Below the pieces are notes generated by a model that was not told the DNA's origin, searched no databases, and saw only the letters and a program-made list of their open reading frames with translations. Below, in pieces: positions 52,513-62,293 of a DNA stretch of 64,000 nt. Source of the stretch: Eucommia ulmoides (Eukaryota; Streptophyta; Magnoliopsida; Garryales; Eucommiaceae); NCBI GenBank assembly GCA_016647705.1, contig CM028338.1, positions 20,481,577-20,545,576 of the forward strand, in the 5' to 3' direction. The translations under genes were made by a program, and so were the position numbers. Position 1 is the stretch's first letter; each line of letters opens with the position of its first letter.

Positions 52513-53949
52513 TGGTGGCGAATTATTACATCACCACTTTCACTGCAAGTGTACGGGTCAAGTTTTATAGAATAGTGAATGAGTAGGGTTGTCGTATCTA
52601 TAGAGATGGGATTAGATTGTCACTAAGTACCGCGATTGTCATAACCAGATTTTATCTAAGCGATTGAATTTTGGGTTTTTGTTTTAAGAATATAAACTAA
52701 ACTTATAACTAATTAAATTATAATACTAATGATGACGTTTAGGGGAATAAATTATTTAGGGATTGACTTCGTTCACTTAAACGTGTTCGTTTTAGTCTAG
52801 TTTACATTAACGACATTCAAACTATCCGATAATCTAGGTATGGTAAACTCACTCACTATCTCTCCCGAGTGTAAAGTGAACGAATATATGACTTCGCGTC
52901 AACGCTGAAGTCCCCTTCAACATCTATACGACCCTTAGTCACATGAGTCTGGACCCAACCTCATGGATTGCACACTTTCTAATGCCCTCCCGGGGTCGTT
53001 AGATCGTCATGATATGTTTAACCCTAGTCCAAATCCAGGGTTACCTCTCCCAAGTGTCAAACCCCGTATTCTCAAAACCAACCCTAATACCATAACAAAC
53101 ATATCAAGATTGTAATAAAATGGTAAACACAATCGGATAAAGACGAACAATCGATAACGAAACACATATTCAAACAAATAATATTTTCATTAACTAATTA
53201 ACCCCAAAATAACATATATTTATCTATACAATATCATTACCAAATATTCAATATTTGAAGAGAAAAACAACATTATACAACATGTAAAGTTAAGAACAAA
53301 GAGAGAAATGAAGAAATGAAAGCAAATCTTAAGAGTGGGGTGTTCCACTTCCGCCGAAACCGCTCCAATCTTATTTCTACTTCATTAAAATGTGTTCTCA
53401 TCTTTGGTATTTGATCAATAAGCTCCAAAAATGTCCAAAATTATCTCCCAAAATGTTCTAGGGTGTTTGGAAAACGAAGAGATAATATAGGGATAAAAAA
53501 ATATCCCAAAATATTAATTTTGTTAGCTGTTTGACCGCTGCGGTAGTGGTGTCAGCGCTGCGGTGGTAGAAATGTAGAGAGTTTAGAAACTCTCTGTTGT
53601 TTGACCGTCATGGCGGTGGTGTCACCGCTACGGTGGTGACACCCTTTATTATTTTGGATGTAACTTTCTCATTCGAACCCCGATTTAGGTGATTCAAAAA
53701 CCTATTGAAAGCTAAGAAAAATATATATATAAATTCTATGTTTTTAGTGTTGTTTCAAAATTATAATGGAATCGTGTTCAAACTTTGCCTTGAAGTTATT
53801 GAACCTGTATCGACTTTACCTCTTTTCACCCATTTATTCAAAAACCTATAAAACAATACAAAAATACATTAAACTAACAAAAGTGATTAAAAATACACAA
53901 ATATTTGAATCTAAAAGTACTTGATTTGTTGGAAATAAACCACGCATCA
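52513..53949 (-). repeat. Athila-type solo LTR, TSD GCTGC
   Basis: On the + strand the 1437-bp LTR runs TGGTGGCGAATTATTAC to AACCACGCATCA (TG...CA) and has perfect flanks GCTGC (52508-52512 and 53950-53954). Reversed, it starts TGATGCGTGG and carries the same landmarks as the Athila 3' LTR at 37952. The palindrome array is at 53525-53645 (for example TGACCGCTGCGGTAGTGG, CACCGCTACGGTGGTGA) with the spacer TAGAGAGTTTAG. It is the cleanest Athila solo LTR in the window. Confidence 0.92.
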
Positions 53950-53954
53950 GCTGC

Positions 53955-54433
53955 CTGTTCTCCTAAATGGTGAGACGGAGGGTTGCTCGGCTCCGCCGCT
54001 ATATGTGTAGATTCCGAAGAGTAGAGAACGAGTTGAACTAAATGCTTCTTTAATTGATGGAGACTTTCATTACAAACTCTAAAATTTAAATTTCTACAAG
54101 TTTACATGGACGCCTCATCTCTAGGGTAGTAATGCTTTAGGTGATCGGCGTTCTAAGGATGTCTGAGGAGTACTCACTCTTTCGTTTCCAGGTCGTATAT
54201 ATCGGGTCGAGCTATACGAGTGACTCTGTAAGGTACTTCCAAGGTGGGAGGGAGCTTGTCGGCATTTTGGTCCTTGGTGGCTAGATTAACAACACTAATA
54301 ACGAGGTCTCTGATGTCGAAATAGTGAGGTCGGGCCCTTCAGTTGTAGTACCGAGTTGCCCTTTGTTGGTATACGACTTGGTGTACCCGAGCTCTTTTCC
54401 TTCTTTCTTCCAAGAGATATAGGCTTAATTCTA
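53955..54433 (-). pseudogene. Element D integrase, C-terminal domain
   Basis: On the - strand the frame 54339-54530 reads SIPSLQTITSFNRAANKVALELSLYLLEERRKRARVHQVVYQQRATRYYN (core ERRKRARVHQVVYQQ), then RARPHYFDIRDLV, PPTLEVPYRVTRIARPDIYDLET. This matches the helical link and the small C-terminal DNA-binding domain of Tat-type integrases. A stop follows RYYN. It continues into the duplicated core to the right. Confidence 0.8.
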
Positions 54434-55373
54434 GAGCTACTTTGTTCGCAGCTCGGTTGAAGGAGGTTATGGTCTGTAGTGAGGGAATGCTAACTTCAAC
54501 TAGGATGAATGCCTTAGACCTGAAAGTCATTGCAAATGGCGTTTCCTCAGTTAGGGTTCTAGTCGTTGTGTGATAAGCCTAGAGAACAAGGCAAAGTTCT
54601 TCCACACATAGGTCCTTTGACTAGTCTAGCCTTATCTTCAAATTTTGCAAAATTGTCTTGTTGGTGACCTCAACTTAGCCATTAGCCTGAGGATGGCCCC
54701 GGGAGGAAAAATGCATACTGATCCCCAATCCCAAGCAGAGATCGGCAAACAAATTGATATCGAACTACTTACTATTGTCTAAGACGATTGCCTCGGGGAT
54801 TCTAAATTGGCGAAATCATGTTTTTCCACATGAAGTCCTGAATTTTCTCATTGGTGATCTTAGCTAGGGGCTCGGCTCGGCTTCCACCCATTTTGTGAAG
54901 TAGTCGAGCTGCTTTGTTTTCAGCTCAGTTGAAGGAGGTCATGGTCTATGGTGAGGACATGCCAACTTCAACCGATATGACGACCTTAGACCCGAAAGTC
55001 ATTACAAATGGTGTTTTCCCAGTTAGGGTTCTGGCCGTTGTGTGATAAGCCTAGAGAATGGGGTAGAGGTCTTCCACACATAGGCCCTTTGACTAGTCCA
55101 GCCGTATCTTCAAATTTTGCAAAATTGTCCTGTTGGTGACCTCGACCTGACCATTAGCCTGAGGATGGCCCCGAGAGAAAAAGTGCGTAATGATCCCCAT
55201 TCCCGAGCAAGGTAGACAAACAAATCGGTGTCAAACTGCTTACCGTTGTCCGAGACAATTGCCTTAAGGATGCCGAACTGAAAATCATGTTTTTTTCACA
55301 CGAAGTCCCAGATTTTCTCCTTGGTGATCTTAGCTAGGGGCTCGACTACCACCCACTTCGTGGAGTAGTCGAT
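54434..55373 (-). repeat. About 470-bp tandem duplication inside D integrase
   Basis: 54434-54907 and 54908-55373 are direct copies. Shared words include TGAAGGAGGT(T/C)ATGGTCT, TTCAAATTTTGCAAAATTGTC, TTAGCCTGAGGATGGCCCC and TGGTGATCTTAGCTAGGGGC. The copies differ by many substitutions and small indels (roughly 85-90 percent identical by eye). Confidence 0.88.
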
Positions 55374-55523
55374 TGCCACGACTAGGAACTTTCTCTGGCT
55401 GGTGCCCTGTGGGAACGGACCGAGGAGGTCGATGCCCCACTAGACAAAGGGTTAAGGGCTGTTCATGGGCACCAGCTCGGTTGGGCGTGCTTGAGGGTGG
55501 ACGACAAACCTCTAGCACTTATC
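54434..55523 (-). pseudogene. Element D integrase catalytic core with internal duplication
   Basis: From the right, the - strand reads CDKC-stop-RFVVHPQARPTELVPMNSP, GIDLLGPFPQGTSQRKFLVVAIDYSTKWVVVEPLAKITKEKIWDF, AIVSDNGKQFDTDLF and HPQANGQVEVTNRTILQNLKI. The catalytic D (GIDLLG), D (VSDNG) and E (QVEVTN) are all present in the right-hand copy. The segment from KWV to the end of the core (about 470 bp) then occurs a second time at 54434-54907, with more damage (a stop at the Gln before VEV). The core is dead through stops and frameshifts. Confidence 0.85.
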
Positions 55524-55528
55524 GCACT

Positions 55529-57655
55529 TATTGGCCCAGTAGAATACCCAAGAGAGGGGGTGAATTGGGTAATTAAAAATTTATCAGAATAAAACTTTAA
55601 TAAATCAAATAATTAATTTTAATCCTAAATTAATTATTATCTTTATATCATAGCGAAATTAAATAATCACCTAAGTGCACACCAAACAAAAAAAATAAAC
55701 AAAGTAAATATTGCAGCACACCAAGATATATCCTTGTTCACCAAGTTACTCTTGGTTAGTCCAGTCTTCCGAGCCCCACGGAGATTCACAGCTACTAATA
55801 CTCAAGATCCCTTTAAAGGTAAAAACTAAACCCTCACACCGATTCTTTTATAGGTTCAGAATCAACCTTTACAATATCCTTTTCCCAAGCTAAGAAAAAA
55901 CCTCTACATTTTACAAGTTAAAGAATAACCTAATTCTTTTTAACACTAAGGTCAAAGAATCAAAATCTCACCAATCACTCCAAATATCATTTTACCTCGT
56001 AAGGATTGAACCCATACAAATTTCACTCAAAAATACAATTCTATCCAGGAAGAATCACTACCTCAATCTCTTTACAGGAAGAGACTGAAAACTGGCTACC
56101 CCTGATTAAATACCCCCAATAGTATTTAACCAGTTACACTACTCACCAATACAAATTGATAAACATAAAATCTCACTCGGAGCTTCTACCACCCCAGATA
56201 AATAATAACTCAATTAATATCCCAAATCTAGTGATAGAAAAAATGTGAGATTGAAAATCTGATTTTAAATAAGATATGGGTAGCAAATAATTTAGCACGT
56301 AATCAGATTCAAGAAATTGTTTATAAAAATATTTTCTTCAATAAAGAATCAAAAAATAATTTCTATAGATCAATTTCCAAAAATAAACAAGTAATGCACA
56401 ATTAGAAAGTAATTGAAAAGATCTCACCCGGAATCCACAGAATAAAGAAATAAAGCAATGTAACTTCAAATCCGGTAGCAACAAAGATTGATAGCAATTG
56501 ATCTTCAAGATCGTCTCTCAGAATAACTCACACAATATCTCAGAATGATGACTCTTATAACAGCTCACAAATGATCTTAACTCTCATACTCTCTCGATAT
56601 TAATTCATAATTTATGAAATTCGTCGGTCTTTATATATAGAAAATAAATCAGCTCTCTAATGACTAGTTCCCATGTGCTATGATAATTAAATGCTCTCTT
56701 AGACCCCATATATTATTATGACTTCATTTTAGTTCAATATACTTAATAATAGCTTTTAAAACTTTCAATTAAGCCCCCAAATATTTCTCAATCTCAATTA
56801 ATTAGAATAGAATCAATTTTATGTACCAAATTTAGAAACATTAAATATTAATTAACCAAATCAATAGGATTTAATTATTAGATGAAGCATATCTTAAATA
56901 TAATAATATCCCCGAAATCTCTCTCAAATCCCAACAAAAAATGGCTACTTTTGGATATAATCTCAGAATAAACAGAATCTTGAAACAGCAATCCGGTAGA
57001 CCGATCAGTCGACTGCCCTATTCAGGATGTAGCCAAGCCATCACTGCTACATTCATAGGTTGACCTGTCTGTCGACTTGGAGATTCAGAGAGTTCGTTTT
57101 ACCTTCACCGATCGACCTACCTGCCAACCTAAAGATACAAAGAGTTCAACTTCTCTTCACCGGTCGACTTAGAGATACAGGTTGTTTCTGCTGCTTGGTC
57201 CGGTCAACCTATCAGTCGACTAAAATCTGCTAGATCTCTTTTTTGAACTCGTTGTTAACTCTTTCTCTTTTACGTTTTCGCCCCTTTAACCATTTTCTTT
57301 TCTAAATATGCTCTACTAATTTTCTTATATTCTATTTTAGTCAATTATAAATATTTCTTTTCAAACACACATAGGAGAAAATATTTTCATCTTATCAAAA
57401 CACACATAAATAATAATAAAAAAATTGTGTTGTGTGTATATTCCTAATTGGGACATTAAGAGTTGAAATTCACTTGAGTTATTTTTCCTAATTTCTTCAA
57501 ACTCTTAATTCTTCATCATCTTCGACATCATCATTTAGCATCCATTTAATTTGCATCTTCATCACTAGAACTTAAGTAACTGAAATACTCAATTAAACCG
57601 TCAGTTCCACAAAAACATCAACACTTAATTGTTCATCAAAATCTTAAGATCAACA
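55529..57655 (-). repeat. SIRE-like solo LTR (second subfamily), TSD GCACT
   Basis: The 2127-bp LTR is flanked by perfect GCACT repeats (55524-55528 and 57656-57660). The + strand begins TATTGGCCCAGTAG (TG aged to TA) and ends AAGATCAACA. It matches the LTRs at 59998-62130 (reverse orientation) and 62294-64000 and is a diverged relative of the LTRs of A and B. Its motif array (56985-57230) uses GTCGAC-centred words instead of TTGACC. It interrupts D integrase between VNKC and CDKC. Confidence 0.9.
56985..57230 (-). promoter_or_regulatory. GTCGACT/GGTCGACC motif array in SIRE-like solo LTR
   Basis: About nine words of the GRTCGACYT or GGTYGACCTR type, mostly in pairs 8-15 bp apart, with spacers AGATTCAGAGAGTTCG (57081-57096) and AGATACAAAGAGTTCAAC (about 57134-57151). 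It is in U3 by comparison with A and B. Confidence 0.6.
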
Positions 57656-57881
57656 GCACTTATTCACAAATTCACCCACAACTTCCAACATTTTTGGCCA
57701 ATAGTATCCATGTCGAAGCAATTTCTGAGCTAAGGATCTGCCCCCCCGAGTGGTTGTCGCGAATCCCTTCGTGAATTTCTCGCATAATGTAGTTGGTCTC
57801 TTCAGGTTGGAGACACCTGGAGTAGGGGCTCGAGAAGGATTTACGATACAATACTCCGTCAAGGAGGATGTACCTGGCAAC
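57656..57881 (-). pseudogene. Element D integrase zinc-binding (H2C2) domain
   Basis: On the - strand GGRSLAQKLLRHGYYWPKM and EFVNKC are clear. The two histidines lie in the neighbouring frame (EIHEG and DNHSGG); the frame changes at a seven-base C run at 57741-57747 (G run on the coding strand). The second cysteine pair is across the inserted LTR (CDKC at about 55510-55523). The domain helps integrase multimerise and bind DNA ends. Confidence 0.8.
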
Positions 57882-58440
57882 TCAGTAACACATCTTCCTG
57901 GCCTTAGCTTGGTCTTCAGGCATCGTTCTATCTTTAAGATAATTTTTGGTTGGATTAATCCAGGATAGCTCGGAACTGAGCGCGCATATAGTCGCGACCT
58001 CTTTTGATGTAGTTGTGCTTAGCTCGGCTAGGTACTCCATAGGCATGGTCCATTTTAAGGTATATTCCACCACGGAGGCCAGGTTATCCAATGCGTCGAC
58101 ATACATGTTCTCTTCTAGGGAAATTTGCACAACTTGCATCCTCTCAAAGTTACTCACCAAAGCCTTTACCCTCTCTAGGTAGGTGACCATGCTCGGGTCC
58201 TTAGCTCGGTAATCACCGTTTACTTGGTTAACCATGAGCTGAGAATCGCATAGGACCTGGAGAGTCTTCACATTGAACTCTTGAGCTACGCTCATCCTGG
58301 AAAGAATGACTTCATACTTTGTCTCGTTGTTTATAGCCTGGAATCCCAGCCGAAGTGCATGTTCTACCTCTTTCTTGTTTGGAGCTACAAGGACCATCCC
58401 TACCCTATAGCCGTTCTAGTTAGAAGAACCGCCAGTGAAG
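57882..58440 (-). pseudogene. Element D second (archaeal-type) RNase H
   Basis: A 171-codon open stretch (57882-58397) reads MVLVAPNKKEVEHALRLGF, NNETKYEVILSRM, VKTLQVLCDSQLMVNQVNGDYRAKDPSMVTYLERVKALV and EENMYVDALDNLASV (core CDSQLMVNQVNG). This is the extra RNase H acquired by Tat elements. The first catalytic Asp, expected before GSSN, is Gly (TGGSSN near 58430); the Asp of CDSQ and the Asp of VDAL remain. It is among the best preserved coding stretches of D. Confidence 0.85.
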
Positions 58441-58960
58441 AGCTGTCAGGAATTTGGTCCTAGGTTGGGTCCCGTAGTGGGATTTCATCAGCCTCCTTGC
58501 TCAGTTAAAAAGTCTCCTTGGAAACTTCTAGGTCGGCACTTGACTACTCCTCCGGGAAAGTCAGCTCGGCAATGAAATTGACTAGGACCTGACCCTTGAT
58601 TGTCGTTCTTGGCCGGTATTCAATGTGAAATTAGGCGAGCTCAAAACTGTATTTCATCAACCGCCTAGAGACATTAGGAGAATGGATGATCTGCCTGAGG
58701 GGTTGGTCAGTCAGAATAACAATGGTGTGGGCTTGAAAATATTACCTTAACTTTCTTAAGGTGATCAATAGGGTGTAGGCCAGTTTTTCAAACCATGAAT
58801 ACCTCATCTCAACATCGGTGAGTACCTTGCTGGAGTAGTAAACTAGACTACGAATGTTGTTTTCTTCTTTCATCAAGGCCGCACTTACCGCCATGGTGGA
58901 TATCGAAATATAGAGGAATAGTTATTATCTTCTTCTCAGGGTACTGAGTAGGGGAGCTGA
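58441..58960 (-). pseudogene. Element D first (Gypsy-type) RNase H
   Basis: On the - strand, VYYSSKVLTDVEMRYSWFEKLAYTLLITLRKL (58850 downward, core YSSKVLTDVEMRYSW), YFQAHTIVILTDQPLRQIIHSPNVSRRLMKY, FHIEYRPRTTIKGQVLVNFIAEL. This is the usual Gypsy RNase H placed after RT. The Asp of LTDQPL is present. One or two stops interrupt it. Together with the next domain it forms the dual RNase H of Tat elements. Confidence 0.8.
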
Positions 58961-59992
58961 GGAGATATACTTCTTTAGTTCTTGGAAATTATATTTGCAT
59001 ACCTTGGTCTACTCAAATACCTTGTTACCCCTTAGGATCTTGAAAAATGGTGTGCACTTCTCGGATGATTTGGAGATAAAATAGTTAAGCGTTGCCAAAC
59101 TCCCCAGCAAGCATTTAAACCTATTTCTTATTATAGGGTAAGGACATTCTGAGCATAACGCTGATCTGGTTGGGGTTGGCATTGATACCGCGCTACGACT
59201 ACATAAAGTGGAGAAACTTACCTGCAAACACCCCGAACATGCATTTGTTTGGGTTAAGTTTCATGCGGTGAGCCCAGAGTTTGTCGAAGCAGGATTGGAA
59301 ATGCTCGAGGTGGTATTGAGCTCGACTGCTATTGACCAATATTTCATCGATATACATCTCCATAGTCTTTCCGATCTCTTCTTTGAACATCTTGTTGACC
59401 AAACGCAGATAGGTTGCTCTGGCGTTATGCAGCCCAAACGGCATGACCTTATAGCAATAAGTACCTTGGTTTGTAATGAACGAGGTCTTGCTCTTATCAT
59501 GTGGGTACATCAGGATTAAATTATAGCTAACATAAGTATCGAAGAAGCTCAACTACTCATACCCAACAGTGGCGTCGATCACGTTGTCAATCCTCGGAAG
59601 GGGAAAAAGTCCTTTGGGCAAGCCTTGTCTAGGTCTTTGAAATCTACACAAAGGCGTCACTTGTTATCGGCCTTAGGAGTGAGAATCACATTGGCAAACC
59701 AGTCTGGGAACTTTACCTCTTCTACGACATCGGACTTGGTGAGTTTATCCATATTCTTCTTAATGATTTTCTATCAGTCTAGGTAGAACTTTCTTATCTT
59801 TTGCCGAACTAGAGGGTGATGCATGTTGGCATATAGCTGGTGCATGGCTACCCTAAGATTGATCCCAAGAAGCTCGTTGTGGGACCCAGAAAATACGTCG
59901 TAGTTCTTCCGCAGCATGTAGGTAAGCTCAGCATGTCGCTTAAGGTTGAGCCTAGCTCCAATACTCACATTCCTTCCTTCGATGGAATGGTG
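58961..59992 (-). pseudogene. Element D reverse transcriptase
   Basis: From the right, ELTYMLRKNYDVFSGSHNELLGI (about 59770-59940), a damaged middle, then FFDTYVSYNLILMYPHDKSKTSFITNQGTYCYKVMPFGLHNARATYLRLVNKMF (core CYKVMPFGLHNARATY), MEMYIDEILVNS and HRMKLNPNKCMFGV. The catalytic box expected as Y-V/I-D-D reads Y-I-D-E (59343-59354), so the last Asp is replaced by Glu. The thumb continues to about 59010 (LLGSLATLNYFISKSSEKCTPFFKILRG). Confidence 0.85.
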
Positions 59993-59997
59993 AATGA

Positions 59998-62130
59998 TGT
60001 TGATTCTAAGATTTTGATGAACAATTAAATATTGATATGTTTTTGTAGAACTAATATGTTTATTGAGTGTTTCAATTTAAAGTGTTCCAAACTACATCAT
60101 GAAGTAATTATAAAGGATGTAGAGAAGATAATATCATAAAGAAATTGTGAAAGATGCAGAGACGAATACTAAGAGATTGAAGATTCCGAAGAATCTAGGT
60201 GAAAACAACTCTAATCTATTTTTACTCTTAATGTATCCTGATTAGGATCACACACGACATGAAAATAATTTTATGTTTATGTGTGTTTTGATAGGATCCT
60301 AATTAGTGAAATTATTTACTCCTATGTGTAATTGAAAAAGAAATAAAGATAACTGATTAAAATTGATTTTAAGATTTTAGTAGAGCTAACCAAGAAAATA
60401 AATCAGTTAAAGGGGTAAAAATATCAAAGAAAATAATTAAATAGAAGAATTCCAACATAGGTAGTCGACTGGTAAGTCGACTTGTGCTTAAATGAAGAAA
60501 TCTTTGAATCTCCTAGTCGACAGGTAGGTCGACCTATGCTTAAAAGATGAACTCTCGGTATCTCTAGATCGATAGATAAGTTGACTTATGATGATGGAAT
60601 TTTGGTTTGGGCTATATCTTGAATTGGGCGGTCGACCGATAGATGTGTGTCTATCGACTGATAGCCAGTTTTGGATTTTGAGGATTTTGATTTAAATACT
60701 AGCCATTAACTAGCCGTTATTTGTTTACTTGATTGAGAGATTTTAGGGATATGGATATTTTAAAAATATGATACTCCTATTTGAATATCCCTATTGATAT
60801 GATATATATATTTTAAGTATTTCTCAAATTGGTACATGTAATTCTTTCTATCTTATTTAATTGTGATTGAGAAATATTGGGGGACTTAATTGAGAAGTTT
60901 AAAAGTTATAATTAAGTGATTTAGACCAGGATGAAGTCATAATGATATAAGGGGTCTATAAAAGCAATTAAATGTCATAATAAGTGGGAACTAGCCATTG
61001 TAGAGCTTGTTTCAATTCCTTATTTATAAACCTGCGTTTTTCACTTATGTCTGATCCCAATCTATCAACATGAAGAACTATTCAGTTCATAAACTTTTAT
61101 AAGAGTAATCATTCGGATATTATTTTGAGAGATCAAATTATGAGATCAATTATTGAGGAGTTCTTGAGTTAAAGCGTTGATTGTAAAAGTGTCACCGAGT
61201 TGAGTTGTCTAGCATTCCAATCTATAATTCTTCGATGTTATCTAGGTGAGATCTTTCCAAACTATTAATCTTATTGCATATTTATTTTTCTATATTTTCC
61301 TGGTTGATAAGATCTTGCTGAAATCGTTTTTTGAACTTGAAAAGCATAAAAATCTTTTAAAACAATTTATGTGATAATCTTATTACGTACTCATTTTTGT
61401 GCTACTCGTATTATTTTTATAATCAGATTTTTGTTTTCTCAGTTAATTCTATCACTAGTAATTATCGGGACATTAATCGAGTTTAAATTTATTTGAGGTG
61501 GTAGAAGCTCTAAGTAGGAAGAACATATCAATTTCTTGTAATTGGTGAGTTGTGTGTGGATTAGGTACTATTGGGAGTATTTAATCAGGGGTAGCTTGGT
61601 TTCAATCTCTTTCGGTAAAAAGATTTAGGTGTTAATTCTTCCTTTATAGAATTAATTGTGAGTGAATTATAAAGGTTCCATCCTTACTTGGGGAAATGAT
61701 AGTTGGAGCGTTTCTGTGAGGTTTTTATTCTTTAGTCTAAGGTACAAAAAGAATTAGGTTATTCTTGAACTTATAAAAGTAGAGCTTATTCTTGAGCCTG
61801 TAAAAAGAATCATTGTAAGGGTTTGGTTCCTACCTGTAAACGAATCTTGAGTTTAGTGGGTACGAATCTCCGTAGGACTTGGAGGACTGGATTAGCCAAG
61901 AGTAGCTTGGTGAATCAGGATATATCAATGTGTATTATATTGTTTATTTATTTTATTTTATCTTGTGTTGTTTGAGTGCGCACCTAGAGCTTATTACACT
62001 TACCCGTTACTATAAAGATAATAATTAATTTTAGGATAAAATTAATTGTTTGATTTTTTAAGTGTTATTATTCTGATAATTTTTAATATTATTCAATTTA
62101 TCCCCTCTTGGGTAGCTCACTAGGGCAACA
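59998..62130 (+). repeat. SIRE-like solo LTR (second subfamily), + orientation
   Basis: The 2133-bp LTR begins TGTTGATTCTAAGATTTTG and ends CACTAGGGCAACA. Flanks AATGA (59993-59997) and AATGG (62131-62135) match at 4 of 5 bases. It aligns inversely with 55529-57655. It carries the GTCGAC motif array at about 60465-60670 and the U5 wording GTTCCTACCTGTAAACG. It splits D just upstream of RT. Confidence 0.88.
60465..60670 (+). promoter_or_regulatory. GTCGACTGGTAAGTCGACT motif array in SIRE-like solo LTR
   Basis: Four motif pairs (GTCGACTGGTAAGTCGAC at 60468-60485; GTCGACAGGTAGGTCGAC; a decayed GATCGATAGATAAGTTGAC; GGTCGACCGATAGATG) are separated by 35-45 bp spacers that contain GAATCTCC or GAACTCTCGGTATCTC. 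Confidence 0.6.
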
Positions 62131-62293
62131 AATGGGTACCTCTAATAGATCCTCATGACGTCGGGGATTGAGCTCTTCTTTTCGAGGGTTGTTTATTACG
62201 ATGAGCCTGGCGCCCTCATCCAGGGCCAAGACTCAAGAAATACAAGCTGATGTTCACTGAGCCCAGGACCTTTCAGTAGTCGCTATTTCTTCT
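62131..62293 (-). pseudogene. Element D segment upstream of RT
   Basis: On the - strand it encodes NNPRKEELNPRRHEDLLE-like text across one frameshift (core KEELNPRRHED), the link between protease and RT seen in Tat elements. It is bounded by two foreign LTRs. Gag and protease would lie beyond the window. Confidence 0.5.

Larger units (their letters stand above)
47954..62293 (-). mobile_element. Element D: Tat-like Gypsy retrotransposon, 5' end outside window
   Basis: Reading on the - strand from the right, it has the region before RT (62131-62293), RT (58900-59992), a first RNase H (58560-58900), a second RNase H (57882-58440), integrase (53955-55523 and 57656-57880), an antisense ORF (+ strand, 48927-51150), a PPT and a 3' LTR (47954-48688). 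Two RNase H domains in a row before integrase and an antisense ORF before the 3' LTR are features described for Tat elements. Four foreign LTRs interrupt or follow it. Gag, protease, PBS and 5' LTR would lie beyond 64000. Confidence 0.85.

Noticed and set aside
57882..59992. Endogenous pararetrovirus as a source of the RT/RNase H sequences
   Set aside because: Integrase is present on the same strand after RNase H, LTRs with PPT are found, and the second RNase H is of Tat type. No movement protein or coat protein wording is seen.
55529..62130. The two SIRE-like LTRs at 55529 and 59998 as a pair bounding one element
   Set aside because: They are in opposite orientations, each has its own target repeats, and the DNA between them is Tat pol (element D), which also continues outside them.
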